Assembly: GCA_946699065.1 (NCBI GenBank)
Contig: CAMPDV010000260.1
Coordinates: forward strand, 1-64,000
Source of the DNA: Loxodes magnus
Taxonomy: Eukaryota; Ciliophora; Karyorelictea; Loxodida; Loxodidae
DNA length: 64,000 bases
Direction: 5' to 3'
Shown here: positions 1-13,370 of the stretch, one piece after another
Numbering within the stretch: position 1 is the stretch's first letter
How the letters are laid out: each line of letters starts with the position of its first letter
Position numbers and translations under genes: made by a program
The notes under the pieces: model-generated
Seen by the model: only the letters and a program-made list of their open reading frames with translations
The model's database searches: none
What the model was told of the DNA's origin: nothing

Positions 1-3000
1 AGACTAGGAAAGGGTTTACCGTTGGAGAGTAATGTATATTAAAGTCGGAAAGTAATTTAAAGTAAAAGAAATGTATTTTATTAAGGTATTGAAAAAGAGA
101 AAAAAAATTCAGTTTATTTCAACGAGGTCGACATCCGGAATAGGTGTCTTCCTCGCAACCAGTTATACTGGCTTAGACTAGGAAAGGGTTTACCGTTGGA
201 GAGTAATGTATATTAAAGTCGGAAAGTAATTTAAAGTAAAAGAAATGTATTTTATTAAGGTATTGAAAAAGAGAAAAAAAATTCAGTTTATTTCAACGAG
301 GTCGACATCCGGAATAGGTGTCTTCCTCGCAACCAGTTATACTGGCTTAGACTAGGAAAGGGTTTACCGTTGGAGAGTAATGTATATTAAAGTCGGAAAG
401 TAATTTAAAGTAAAAGAAATGTATTTTATTAAGGTATTGAAAAAGAGAAAAAAAATTCAGTTTATTTCAACGAGGTCGACATCCGGAATAGGTGTCTTCC
501 TCGCAACCAGTTATACTGGCTTAGACTAGGAAAGGGTTTACCGTTGGAGAGTAATGTATATTAAAGTCGGAAAGTAATTTAAAGTAAAAGAAATGTATTT
601 TATTAAGGTATTGAAAAAGAGAAAAAAAATTCAGTTTATTTCAACGAGGTCGACATCCGGAATAGGTGTCTTCCTCGCAACCAGTTATACTGGCTTAGAC
701 TAGGAAAGGGTTTACCGTTGGAGAGTAATGTATATTAAAGTCGGAAAGTAATTTAAAGTAAAAGAAATGTATTTTATTAAGGTATTGAAAAAGAGAAAAA
801 AAATTCAGTTTATTTCAACGAGGTCGACATCCGGAATAGGTGTCTTCCTCGCAACCAGTTATACTGGCTTAGACTAGGAAAGGGTTTACCGTTGGAGAGT
901 AATGTATATTAAAGTCGGAAAGTAATTTAAAGTAAAAGAAATGTATTTTATTAAGGTATTGAAAAAGAGAAAAAAAATTCAGTTTATTTCAACGAGGTCG
1001 ACATCCGGAATAGGTGTCTTCCTCGCAACCAGTTATACTGGCTTAGACTAGGAAAGGGTTTACCGTTGGAGAGTAATGTATATTAAAGTCGGAAAGTAAT
1101 TTAAAGTAAAAGAAATGTATTTTATTAAGGTATTGAAAAAGAGAAAAAAAATTCAGTTTATTTCAACGAGGTCGACATCCGGAATAGGTGTCTTCCTCGC
1201 AACCAGTTATACTGGCTTAGACTAGGAAAGGGTTTACCGTTGGAGAGTAATGTATATTAAAGTCGGAAAGTAATTTAAAGTAAAAGAAATGTATTTTATT
1301 AAGGTATTGAAAAAGAGAAAAAAAATTCAGTTTATTTCAACGAGGTCGACATCCGGAATAGGTGTCTTCCTCGCAACCAGTTATACTGGCTTAGACTAGG
1401 AAAGGGTTTACCGTTGGAGAGTAATGTATATTAAAGTCGGAAAGTAATTTAAAGTAAAAGAAATGTATTTTATTAAGGTATTGAAAAAGAGAAAAAAAAT
1501 TCAGTTTATTTCAACGAGGTCGACATCCGGAATAGGTGTCTTCCTCGCAACCAGTTATACTGGCTTAGACTAGGAAAGGGTTTACCGTTGGAGAGTAATG
1601 TATATTAAAGTCGGAAAGTAATTTAAAGTAAAAGAAATGTATTTTATTAAGGTATTGAAAAAGAGAAAAAAAATTCAGTTTATTTCAACGAGGTCGACAT
1701 CCGGAATAGGTGTCTTCCTCGCAACCAGTTATACTGGCTTAGACTAGGAAAGGGTTTACCGTTGGAGAGTAATGTATATTAAAGTCGGAAAGTAATTTAA
1801 AGTAAAAGAAATGTATTTTATTAAGGTATTGAAAAAGAGAAAAAAAATTCAGTTTATTTCAACGAGGTCGACATCCGGAATAGGTGTCTTCCTCGCAACC
1901 AGTTATACTGGCTTAGACTAGGAAAGGGTTTACCGTTGGAGAGTAATGTATATTAAAGTCGGAAAGTAATTTAAAGTAAAAGAAATGTATTTTATTAAGG
2001 TATTGAAAAAGAGAAAAAAAATTCAGTTTATTTCAACGAGGTCGACATCCGGAATAGGTGTCTTCCTCGCAACCAGTTATACTGGCTTAGACTAGGAAAG
2101 GGTTTACCGTTGGAGAGTAATGTATATTAAAGTCGGAAAGTAATTTAAAGTAAAAGAAATGTATTTTATTAAGGTATTGAAAAAGAGAAAAAAAATTCAG
2201 TTTATTTCAACGAGGTCGACATCCGGAATAGGTGTCTTCCTCGCAACCAGTTATACTGGCTTAGACTAGGAAAGGGTTTACCGTTGGAGAGTAATGTATA
2301 TTAAAGTCGGAAAGTAATTTAAAGTAAAAGAAATGTATTTTATTAAGGTATTGAAAAAGAGAAAAAAAATTCAGTTTATTTCAACGAGGTCGACATCCGG
2401 AATAGGTGTCTTCCTCGCAACCAGTTATACTGGCTTAGACTAGGAAAGGGTTTACCGTTGGAGAGTAATGTATATTAAAGTCGGAAAGTAATTTAAAGTA
2501 AAAGAAATGTATTTTATTAAGGTATTGAAAAAGAGAAAAAAAATTCAGTTTATTTCAACGAGGTCGACATCCGGAATAGGTGTCTTCCTCGCAACCAGTT
2601 ATACTGGCTTAGACTAGGAAAGGGTTTACCGTTGGAGAGTAATGTATATTAAAGTCGGAAAGTAATTTAAAGTAAAAGAAATGTATTTTATTAAGGTATT
2701 GAAAAAGAGAAAAAAAATTCAGTTTATTTCAACGAGGTCGACATCCGGAATAGGTGTCTTCCTCGCAACCAGTTATACTGGCTTAGACTAGGAAAGGGTT
2801 TACCGTTGGAGAGTAATGTATATTAAAGTCGGAAAGTAATTTAAAGTAAAAGAAATGTATTTTATTAAGGTATTGAAAAAGAGAAAAAAAATTCAGTTTA
2901 TTTCAACGAGGTCGACATCCGGAATAGGTGTCTTCCTCGCAACCAGTTATACTGGCTTAGACTAGGAAAGGGTTTACCGTTGGAGAGTAATGTATATTAA

Positions 3001-6000
3001 AGTCGGAAAGTAATTTAAAGTAAAAGAAATGTATTTTATTAAGGTATTGAAAAAGAGAAAAAAAATTCAGTTTATTTCAACGAGGTCGACATCCGGAATA
3101 GGTGTCTTCCTCGCAACCAGTTATACTGGCTTAGACTAGGAAAGGGTTTACCGTTGGAGAGTAATGTATATTAAAGTCGGAAAGTAATTTAAAGTAAAAG
3201 AAATGTATTTTATTAAGGTATTGAAAAAGAGAAAAAAAATTCAGTTTATTTCAACGAGGTCGACATCCGGAATAGGTGTCTTCCTCGCAACCAGTTATAC
3301 TGGCTTAGACTAGGAAAGGGTTTACCGTTGGAGAGTAATGTATATTAAAGTCGGAAAGTAATTTAAAGTAAAAGAAATGTATTTTATTAAGGTATTGAAA
3401 AAGAGAAAAAAAATTCAGTTTATTTCAACGAGGTCGACATCCGGAATAGGTGTCTTCCTCGCAACCAGTTATACTGGCTTAGACTAGGAAAGGGTTTACC
3501 GTTGGAGAGTAATGTATATTAAAGTCGGAAAGTAATTTAAAGTAAAAGAAATGTATTTTATTAAGGTATTGAAAAAGAGAAAAAAAATTCAGTTTATTTC
3601 AACGAGGTCGACATCCGGAATAGGTGTCTTCCTCGCAACCAGTTATACTGGCTTAGACTAGGAAAGGGTTTACCGTTGGAGAGTAATGTATATTAAAGTC
3701 GGAAAGTAATTTAAAGTAAAAGAAATGTATTTTATTAAGGTATTGAAAAAGAGAAAAAAAATTCAGTTTATTTCAACGAGGTCGACATCCGGAATAGGTG
3801 TCTTCCTCGCAACCAGTTATACTGGCTTAGACTAGGAAAGGGTTTACCGTTGGAGAGTAATGTATATTAAAGTCGGAAAGTAATTTAAAGTAAAAGAAAT
3901 GTATTTTATTAAGGTATTGAAAAAGAGAAAAAAAATTCAGTTTATTTCAACGAGGTCGACATCCGGAATAGGTGTCTTCCTCGCAACCAGTTATACTGGC
4001 TTAGACTAGGAAAGGGTTTACCGTTGGAGAGTAATGTATATTAAAGTCGGAAAGTAATTTAAAGTAAAAGAAATGTATTTTATTAAGGTATTGAAAAAGA
4101 GAAAAAAAATTCAGTTTATTTCAACGAGGTCGACATCCGGAATAGGTGTCTTCCTCGCAACCAGTTATACTGGCTTAGACTAGGAAAGGGTTTACCGTTG
4201 GAGAGTAATGTATATTAAAGTCGGAAAGTAATTTAAAGTAAAAGAAATGTATTTTATTAAGGTATTGAAAAAGAGAAAAAAAATTCAGTTTATTTCAACG
4301 AGGTCGACATCCGGAATAGGTGTCTTCCTCGCAACCAGTTATACTGGCTTAGACTAGGAAAGGGTTTACCGTTGGAGAGTAATGTATATTAAAGTCGGAA
4401 AGTAATTTAAAGTAAAAGAAATGTATTTTATTAAGGTATTGAAAAAGAGAAAAAAAATTCAGTTTATTTCAACGAGGTCGACATCCGGAATAGGTGTCTT
4501 CCTCGCAACCAGTTATACTGGCTTAGACTAGGAAAGGGTTTACCGTTGGAGAGTAATGTATATTAAAGTCGGAAAGTAATTTAAAGTAAAAGAAATGTAT
4601 TTTATTAAGGTATTGAAAAAGAGAAAAAAAATTCAGTTTATTTCAACGAGGTCGACATCCGGAATAGGTGTCTTCCTCGCAACCAGTTATACTGGCTTAG
4701 ACTAGGAAAGGGTTTACCGTTGGAGAGTAATGTATATTAAAGTCGGAAAGTAATTTAAAGTAAAAGAAATGTATTTTATTAAGGTATTGAAAAAGAGAAA
4801 AAAAATTCAGTTTATTTCAACGAGGTCGACATCCGGAATAGGTGTCTTCCTCGCAACCAGTTATACTGGCTTAGACTAGGAAAGGGTTTACCGTTGGAGA
4901 GTAATGTATATTAAAGTCGGAAAGTAATTTAAAGTAAAAGAAATGTATTTTATTAAGGTATTGAAAAAGAGAAAAAAAATTCAGTTTATTTCAACGAGGT
5001 CGAGGTCGACATCCGGAATAGGTGTCTTCCTCGCAACCAGTTATACTGGCTTAGACTAGGAAAGGGTTTACCGTTGGAGAGTAATGTATATTAAAGTCGG
5101 AAAGTAATTTAAAGTAAAAGAAATGTATTTTATTAAGGTATTGAAAAAGAGAAAAAAAATTCAGTTTATTTCAACGAGGTCGACATCCGGAATAGGTGTC
5201 TTCCTCGCAACCAGTTATACTGGCTTAGACTAGGAAAGGGTTTACCGTTGGAGAGTAATGTATATTAAAGTCGGAAAGTAATTTAAAGTAAAAGAAATGT
5301 ATTTTATTAAGGTATTGAAAAAGAGAAAAAAAATTCAGTTTATTTCAACGAGGTCGACATCCGGAATAGGTGTCTTCCTCGCAACCAGTTATACTGGCTT
5401 AGACTAGGAAAGGGTTTACCGTTGGAGAGTAATGTATATTAAAGTCGGAAAGTAATTTAAAGTAAAAGAAATGTATTTTATTAAGGTATTGAAAAAGAGA
5501 AAAAAAATTCAGTTTATTTCAACGAGGTCGACATCCGGAATAGGTGTCTTCCTCGCAACCAGTTATACTGGCTTAGACTAGGAAAGGGTTTACCGTTGGA
5601 GAGTAATGTATATTAAAGTCGGAAAGTAATTTAAAGTAAAAGAAATGTATTTTATTAAGGTATTGAAAAAGAGAAAAAAAATTCAGTTTATTTCAACGAG
5701 GTCGACATCCGGAATAGGTGTCTTCCTCGCAACCAGTTATACTGGCTTAGACTAGGAAAGGGTTTACCGTTGGAGAGTAATGTATATTAAAGTCGGAAAG
5801 TAATTTAAAGTAAAAGAAATGTATTTTATTAAGGTATTGAAAAAGAGAAAAAAAATTCAGTTTATTTCAACGAGGTCGACATCCGGAATAGGTGTCTTCC
5901 TCGCAACCAGTTATACTGGCTTAGACTAGGAAAGGGTTTACCGTTGGAGAGTAATGTATATTAAAGTCGGAAAGTAATTTAAAGTAAAAGAAATGTATTT

Positions 6001-9000
6001 TATTAAGGTATTGAAAAAGAGAAAAAAAATTCAGTTTATTTCAACGAGGTCGACATCCGGAATAGGTGTCTTCCTCGCAACCAGTTATACTGGCTTAGAC
6101 TAGGAAAGGGTTTACCGTTGGAGAGTAATGTATATTAAAGTCGGAAAGTAATTTAAAGTAAAAGAAATGTATTTTATTAAGGTATTGAAAAAGAGAAAAA
6201 AAATTCAGTTTATTTCAACGAGGTCGACATCCGGAATAGGTGTCTTCCTCGCAACCAGTTATACTGGCTTAGACTAGGAAAGGGTTTACCGTTGGAGAGT
6301 AATGTATATTAAAGTCGGAAAGTAATTTAAAGTAAAAGAAATGTATTTTATTAAGGTATTGAAAAAGAGAAAAAAAATTCAGTTTATTTCAACGAGGTCG
6401 ACATCCGGAATAGGTGTCTTCCTCGCAACCAGTTATACTGGCTTAGACTAGGAAAGGGTTTACCGTTGGAGAGTAATGTATATTAAAGTCGGAAAGTAAT
6501 TTAAAGTAAAAGAAATGTATTTTATTAAGGTATTGAAAAAGAGAAAAAAAATTCAGTTTATTTCAACGAGGTCGACATCCGGAATAGGTGTCTTCCTCGC
6601 AACCAGTTATACTGGCTTAGACTAGGAAAGGGTTTACCGTTGGAGAGTAATGTATATTAAAGTCGGAAAGTAATTTAAAGTAAAAGAAATGTATTTTATT
6701 AAGGTATTGAAAAAGAGAAAAAAAATTCAGTTTATTTCAACGAGGTCGACATCCGGAATAGGTGTCTTCCTCGCAACCAGTTATACTGGCTTAGACTAGG
6801 AAAGGGTTTACCGTTGGAGAGTAATGTATATTAAAGTCGGAAAGTAATTTAAAGTAAAAGAAATGTATTTTATTAAGGTATTGAAAAAGAGAAAAAAAAT
6901 TCAGTTTATTTCAACGAGGTCGACATCCGGAATAGGTGTCTTCCTCGCAACCAGTTATACTGGCTTAGACTAGGAAAGGGTTTACCGTTGGAGAGTAATG
7001 TATATTAAAGTCGGAAAGTAATTTAAAGTAAAAGAAATGTATTTTATTAAGGTATTGAAAAAGAGAAAAAAAATTCAGTTTATTTCAACGAGGTCGACAT
7101 CCGGAATAGGTGTCTTCCTCGCAACCAGTTATACTGGCTTAGACTAGGAAAGGGTTTACCGTTGGAGAGTAATGTATATTAAAGTCGGAAAGTAATTTAA
7201 AGTAAAAGAAATGTATTTTATTAAGGTATTGAAAAAGAGAAAAAAAATTCAGTTTATTTCAACGAGGTCGACATCCGGAATAGGTGTCTTCCTCGCAACC
7301 AGTTATACTGGCTTAGACTAGGAAAGGGTTTACCGTTGGAGAGTAATGTATATTAAAGTCGGAAAGTAATTTAAAGTAAAAGAAATGTATTTTATTAAGG
7401 TATTGAAAAAGAGAAAAAAAATTCAGTTTATTTCAACGAGGTCGACATCCGGAATAGGTGTCTTCCTCGCAACCAGTTATACTGGCTTAGACTAGGAAAG
7501 GGTTTACCGTTGGAGAGTAATGTATATTAAAGTCGGAAAGTAATTTAAAGTAAAAGAAATGTATTTTATTAAGGTATTGAAAAAGAGAAAAAAAATTCAG
7601 TTTATTTCAACGAGGTCGACATCCGGAATAGGTGTCTTCCTCGCAACCAGTTATACTGGCTTAGACTAGGAAAGGGTTTACCGTTGGAGAGTAATGTATA
7701 TTAAAGTCGGAAAGTAATTTAAAGTAAAAGAAATGTATTTTATTAAGGTATTGAAAAAGAGAAAAAAAATTCAGTTTATTTCAACGAGGTCGACATCCGG
7801 AATAGGTGTCTTCCTCGCAACCAGTTATACTGGCTTAGACTAGGAAAGGGTTTACCGTTGGAGAGTAATGTATATTAAAGTCGGAAAGTAATTTAAAGTA
7901 AAAGAAATGTATTTTATTAAGGTATTGAAAAAGAGAAAAAAAATTCAGTTTATTTCAACGAGGTCGACATCCGGAATAGGTGTCTTCCTCGCAACCAGTT
8001 ATACTGGCTTAGACTAGGAAAGGGTTTACCGTTGGAGAGTAATGTATATTAAAGTCGGAAAGTAATTTAAAGTAAAAGAAATGTATTTTATTAAGGTATT
8101 GAAAAAGAGAAAAAAAATTCAGTTTATTTCAACGAGGTCGACATCCGGAATAGGTGTCTTCCTCGCAACCAGTTATACTGGCTTAGACTAGGAAAGGGTT
8201 TACCGTTGGAGAGTAATGTATATTAAAGTCGGAAAGTAATTTAAAGTAAAAGAAATGTATTTTATTAAGGTATTGAAAAAGAGAAAAAAAATTCAGTTTA
8301 TTTCAACGAGGTCGACATCCGGAATAGGTGTCTTCCTCGCAACCAGTTATACTGGCTTAGACTAGGAAAGGGTTTACCGTTGGAGAGTAATGTATATTAA
8401 AGTCGGAAAGTAATTTAAAGTAAAAGAAATGTATTTTATTAAGGTATTGAAAAAGAGAAAAAAAATTCAGTTTATTTCAACGAGGTCGACATCCGGAATA
8501 GGTGTCTTCCTCGCAACCAGTTATACTGGCTTAGACTAGGAAAGGGTTTACCGTTGGAGAGTAATGTATATTAAAGTCGGAAAGTAATTTAAAGTAAAAG
8601 AAATGTATTTTATTAAGGTATTGAAAAAGAGAAAAAAAATTCAGTTTATTTCAACGAGGTCGACATCCGGAATAGGTGTCTTCCTCGCAACCAGTTATAC
8701 TGGCTTAGACTAGGAAAGGGTTTACCGTTGGAGAGTAATGTATATTAAAGTCGGAAAGTAATTTAAAGTAAAAGAAATGTATTTTATTAAGGTATTGAAA
8801 AAGAGAAAAAAAATTCAGTTTATTTCAACGAGGTCGACATCCGGAATAGGTGTCTTCCTCGCAACCAGTTATACTGGCTTAGACTAGGAAAGGGTTTACC
8901 GTTGGAGAGTAATGTATATTAAAGTCGGAAAGTAATTTAAAGTAAAAGAAATGTATTTTATTAAGGTATTGAAAAAGAGAAAAAAAATTCAGTTTATTTC

Positions 9001-10009
9001 AACGAGGTCGACATCCGGAATAGGTGTCTTCCTCGCAACCAGTTATACTGGCTTAGACTAGGAAAGGGTTTACCGTTGGAGAGTAATGTATATTAAAGTC
9101 GGAAAGTAATTTAAAGTAAAAGAAATGTATTTTATTAAGGTATTGAAAAAGAGAAAAAAAATTCAGTTTATTTCAACGAGGTCGACATCCGGAATAGGTG
9201 TCTTCCTCGCAACCAGTTATACTGGCTTAGACTAGGAAAGGGTTTACCGTTGGAGAGTAATGTATATTAAAGTCGGAAAGTAATTTAAAGTAAAAGAAAT
9301 GTATTTTATTAAGGTATTGAAAAAGAGAAAAAAAATTCAGTTTATTTCAACGAGGTCGACATCCGGAATAGGTGTCTTCCTCGCAACCAGTTATACTGGC
9401 TTAGACTAGGAAAGGGTTTACCGTTGGAGAGTAATGTATATTAAAGTCGGAAAGTAATTTAAAGTAAAAGAAATGTATTTTATTAAGGTATTGAAAAAGA
9501 GAAAAAAAATTCAGTTTATTTCAACGAGGTCGACATCCGGAATAGGTGTCTTCCTCGCAACCAGTTATACTGGCTTAGACTAGGAAAGGGTTTACCGTTG
9601 GAGAGTAATGTATATTAAAGTCGGAAAGTAATTTAAAGTAAAAGAAATGTATTTTATTAAGGTATTGAAAAAGAGAAAAAAAATTCAGTTTATTTCAACG
9701 AGGTCGACATCCGGAATAGGTGTCTTCCTCGCAACCAGTTATACTGGCTTAGACTAGGAAAGGGTTTACCGTTGGAGAGTAATGTATATTAAAGTCGGAA
9801 AGTAATTTAAAGTAAAAGAAATGTATTTTATTAAGGTATTGAAAAAGAGAAAAAAAATTCAGTTTATTTCAACGAGGTCGACATCCGGAATAGGTGTCTT
9901 CCTCGCAACCAGTTATACTGGCTTAGACTAGGAAAGGGTTTACCGTTGGAGAGTAATGTATATTAAAGTCGGAAAGTAATTTAAAGTAAAAGAAATGTAT
10001 TTTATTAAG
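1..10009. repeat. 174-bp tandem satellite array, about 57.5 copies
   Basis: The same unit recurs every 174 bases from the left edge to 10,009, where it breaks off inside TATTTTATTAAG. By eye all copies are identical; the only departure is a 6-bp duplication (cgaggt) at 5001-5006. The unit is clearly richer in GC than the DNA that follows. It holds two inverted motifs: CGAGG...CCTCG around an inner GACA...TGTC, and directly after it CCAGT-TAT-ACTGG. A unit close to nucleosome length repeated head to tail is typical of centromeric or heterochromatic satellites, but function is inference. Forward frames 1 and 2 lack TGA, so under this organism's code they are open through the whole array. The array continues left of the window. 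Confidence 0.97.
5001..5006. other. Only variant in the array: 6-bp duplication
   Basis: The unit reads tcaacgaggtcgacatcc, whereas this copy reads tcaacgaggtcgaggtcgac. It is a simple slippage-type duplication of cgaggt and keeps reading phase (two codons). It also serves as a landmark inside the otherwise uniform array. Confidence 0.95.
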
Positions 10010-10664
10010 TTATTAAGATCCAAGCAATTTTGAAGTTTCTACTATTTTTAAAAATAAACTGTTATGTGGTAAACAAATAAAGGTGTCAACCTTAATAATA
10101 GATTATGCAATTTTTGTAGCATATTTTTAAAAACTATAATATAAATTCACTAGTTAATTATTTTAATAAATTTCACTACATTATCTAAAAACAAAACTTA
10201 TTTAATTCTGAATGTTTTTTTATCCCTTCTTAAAAATTTTAAAACTTATATGAAAATTTTCATAAAATGGCATTTCTATACATTTTTTAATTAAACAATA
10301 AATATAATTGAATAATTTATTGAGTTCATTATATAAAAGCTGTATTACTAAAATTAAAATAAATTGGTCATAGTAAATAGATTTTTTTATTTTCAAGTGA
10401 ATAATATATATTTTTAATCTATTCCTTATATATATATTTTTTTTTAATTTTCGAAATTTGAATACTTAAATAGTTTTTAAACTGTAAGCTCGGTTTTTAC
10501 TGATATTTATTATAAAAATAAAAAATAAACAATAACATACATTTATCAATTAATTAATGTTATGACACCTTTGATAAAATGTTACTAATTTATTATTAAT
10601 GCTAATTTTAGTGTTCTTATTTTATATATTGTCATAATATAACCAACAAGTGAGTTTCATAAGT
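10010..10664. other. AT-rich junction DNA after the satellite, no gene seen
   Basis: Very AT-rich sequence begins abruptly at the satellite end. Low-complexity A/T runs dominate. I see no paralogue of other genes in the window and no conserved motif here. Confidence 0.6.
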
Positions 10665-10912
10665 ATCTCAAAATGGGGAATCTTCTTATTCTAAATTTAT
10701 TTCGAATTTTTTTTAATATAAACAGTCTTCTAAAATAAGTTCTAAGAAAATGATAAAATTTGAATAAATTAAGTGGTCCATCATCTAAGCCTTCTTACCA
10801 CTATCTAGAACCACAGATAAGTTAGGCATGTCTCATCCGAGCTTACTTATCCTTATCCTTTTGGAACCCAGTGCGAAATTACTTCTAATGCATTATCACT
10901 ATAGTAGTATCT
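10665..10912 (-). mobile_element. Diverged SINE-like element, head part, antisense
   Basis: On the minus strand this matches the head of the SINE-like family best seen at 55,539-55,962. Shared landmarks in plus-strand order are aaatggggaatct, agttaggc, cagtgcgaaattact and a degraded copy of the tgcagtatatactgca palindrome. The 3' hairpin and the TTTA tail are not recognisable, so this is an old or truncated copy. Confidence 0.7.
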
Positions 10913-12369
10913 AAAATTTCTCCCAACTTTAACCGACTTTCATTTTTTATTTATATAATAAATTATTTAAAAAAAATATTTATCAATTAAATTATACAGA
11001 TCTAAAAATTGATCAACTAAAATGATATTTTATTTTTTACATTAACTTTAAAAGAAATAAATATTGTCTAAAAATCTAAAATTTTATTTGTTTAACTGGT
11101 TTTTAATATAGTATTTATTTATTTTAAAATATGAATAAATTTTTTAATTTATAATAAAAGGAAAATTTTATTTATTTCTCTCTATAAAATAAATTTTAAT
11201 TATTTATAAATTTATAAAAATTACATAAAAATAGATATTATTGAAATATATTTTCATTTATAACACTCTCCTCTCTTAAGATTTTTTATTTAAGTTAGTA
11301 CAAGAGATTCAATTTATATTATTAAATAAATCCTTATAATTTAATATTTTAATTTATATTAGAATAAAAAATATAATTAAAGCTAATCTTATAAATAAAT
11401 CGAGTTAATTATTTTTTATAAATAAAATGTTAAATTATTTTACTCATTAAGAAGTTATATTATATAAAAAAAGAAATTAGCTATTAAAATATATTAGAAC
11501 TTTAATTTTTTTTTAATTGATATAAATAAAAAATTTAATCTAGCTTTTCAATTTAATATCCGATATATATTCTTTAAGTTAAACTAACGATTATTTTAAC
11601 TAACCACAGTGATTATAATATTAATTTTAAATTTCTATTTTTATTTAAAACTATTAATATATGATTAATTATCTTGCAATTATAGTAAAAGCTTACATAT
11701 AGTTTTATTTTTTTCATCTTAAATCTAGTAAATTCCATTTTTTTTATAATTTAAATATTTTATACAAGTATTTTATTTAATATAAGAATGATAGTTTTAG
11801 TTATAGTATATTATTTTTAAATAACTTAATAAAAGAAGATTAACTTTATAGAAAAAAATTAACTTTCTTTGCATAAATCAACTAGATAGATATAGATATA
11901 TTATTGACCATTATATTCTTAAGAACTGGTATACAAGTTGTAATTTTTCTCAAGTGGGGAATCGAACTCAGTCTAAATTAAATTTAATGGCTAATAGCCT
12001 GCAATTAAACTAGCTAAGTAATTGAGTAACAGGTTATTAATTTATTTATCTTTGGAATTTAAAAATAAAAATAAGATAATTATTTCTAACTTCCTAAATT
12101 TTCTAAAGCAATTTTATGAAAAGCGGGAAAAATTTGCCAATGCGGAAATTGAATAAATTATACTTATAGAGAAACTTATAAAAACTGTGCATAACTTAAA
12201 GGAAGAGATTAAATATTTAAATAAATATAACGAATAACTTTGAAAGACAGTTTAAATAGGTAAGACATATTAATGAATCTAGAAAAGTTAATGGAAGTTT
12301 CTTTAGCATCTAAATTGACTGTTATAGCTATGATTATAAACGCAAACCAACAATTATTATATTATATAA
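10913..12369. other. AT-rich DNA, little recognisable content
   Basis: Long A/T-rich stretch with TAA/TTA-dense low complexity. Apart from the tRNA-like motif near its end I could not support any gene or repeat here. Confidence 0.55.
11955..12016 (-). other. tRNA-like sequence with A-box and B-box motifs
   Basis: Read on the minus strand, TAGCTAGTTTAATTG resembles a tRNA D-arm/A box, and GAGTTCGATTCCCC about 45 bases later resembles a T-arm/B box. A convincing acceptor and anticodon stem could not be drawn, and the T stem is mispaired. It may be a decayed tRNA gene or the head of a tRNA-derived SINE. A covariance-model search would decide. Confidence 0.3.
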
Positions 12370-12804
12370 AATGAATGTCAGCCGCGTCAGCAAAACTAGT
12401 AGGTAATCTGGTGCAGTTTATACTGCATTGTGAGTAATCTCGCACTAGATGCTACAACGAGAAAGGGTGGATAAGCTCCATTGAGACGTACCTAACTTAC
12501 CCCGAGGGTTCTCTCTAGCAGTATGAAAGTTTGGCTAACGGGCCTTCTAATTACCGACTTAATAACTAATTCTTATTTGGACCTTATTCAAGAAGACTGA
12601 AGCATTTGACTCAAGATTTTAGAATAATTTTTAATAAGAAGATTCCCCATTTGGAGAAACTGACATGACTCATCGGTCCTCTAGAATTTTAACAAGAAAC
12701 ATGAGAACATTTCTTAATATTAAATATTAATATTGAAAGAGCTGCGCGCCAATGAGATGCTACGCGCTCTATAATCATTTTTATTTATTTATTAATTATT
12801 TATA
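12370..12804 (+). mobile_element. SINE-like retroposon, near full length
   Basis: About 435 bp. It has the family head (aggtaatctggtgcag, a near-palindrome around tgcag...ctgca, and agaaagggtgga), the middle motif gattccccatttgg, and the 3' hairpin gagctgcgcgcc...ctacgcgctc. It ends in a tail of TTTA repeats. It is colinear with the copies at 27,851-28,275 (minus) and 55,539-55,962 (plus), but diverged by many substitutions. There is no coding potential of note. The short length, structured RNA-like head and simple-repeat tail fit a non-autonomous retroposon (inference). Confidence 0.82.
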
Positions 12805-12847
12805 GTTTTCTAAATCTGCAAAATATTCTTAAAAAATAAGCCAGAAA

Positions 12848-13370
12848 ATGAACTAGGCTAATTAAGCATCTAAGAAAATTGAAGTGATTAAAATGGAAAT
12901 GAAGAGGTAAAGAAGGAAGAAGCATAGATAATTATAATTTAAATAGGGCCTTATAGAAAACAGGCTATTACGGCCAATTTTCCAAAATCTAGTTAGAATT
13001 TGTATTACTTCAAACATTAAGAGAAAGAAAACTTATCATATGAAAAGATAAATGAAATATAAAATAATCTAGGAGAACGTACAGAAGAGAGCATCAAGAA
13101 TTTCAAGGAATCGCAATTTAGAGATTCCGCAGTTAAAAATTAGTGCTCTGAACTTAATATTAATTCATTAAAATGTTCTCCGTTGATTCGAAAAGGGGTG
13201 AAAATCTCTGTAAAGGACAAATTGCTTATCAATAATAATAATAAAAAAACTAAGAAAGAGACAAATTAAAAGAGAAATAGAACCAAATGAAATAAAATAA
13301 AAATAAATATTTTTGCTTATATTAAAAATAGAGATAATTATAAAGTTAATTTTTTCTCTCAATATTTTAC
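12848..13370 (+). CDS. Unrecognised coding-like region
   Basis: Starting 44 bases after the SINE tail, the plus strand reads as hydrophilic protein if TAA/TAG are Gln. A Lys/Glu/Asn-rich frame passes ENLSYEKINEIQ and FRDSAVKNQCSELNINS near 13,030-13,170 and ends in poly-Asn/Lys. The candidate ATG at 12,848 is in a different phase from the best downstream part, so a frameshift or a different start is needed. I recognise no family. In AT-rich DNA with few stop codons, openness alone is weak evidence. Confidence 0.3.

Noticed and set aside
1..10009. CRISPR-like array
   Set aside because: The repeats are 174 bp, contiguous and identical with no unique spacers; it is a satellite.
1..10009. Tandem 5S rRNA, snRNA or hammerhead-ribozyme repeats
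   Set aside because: No 5S internal control region, no snRNA signature and no CTGATGA/GAAA hammerhead core on either strand of the unit.
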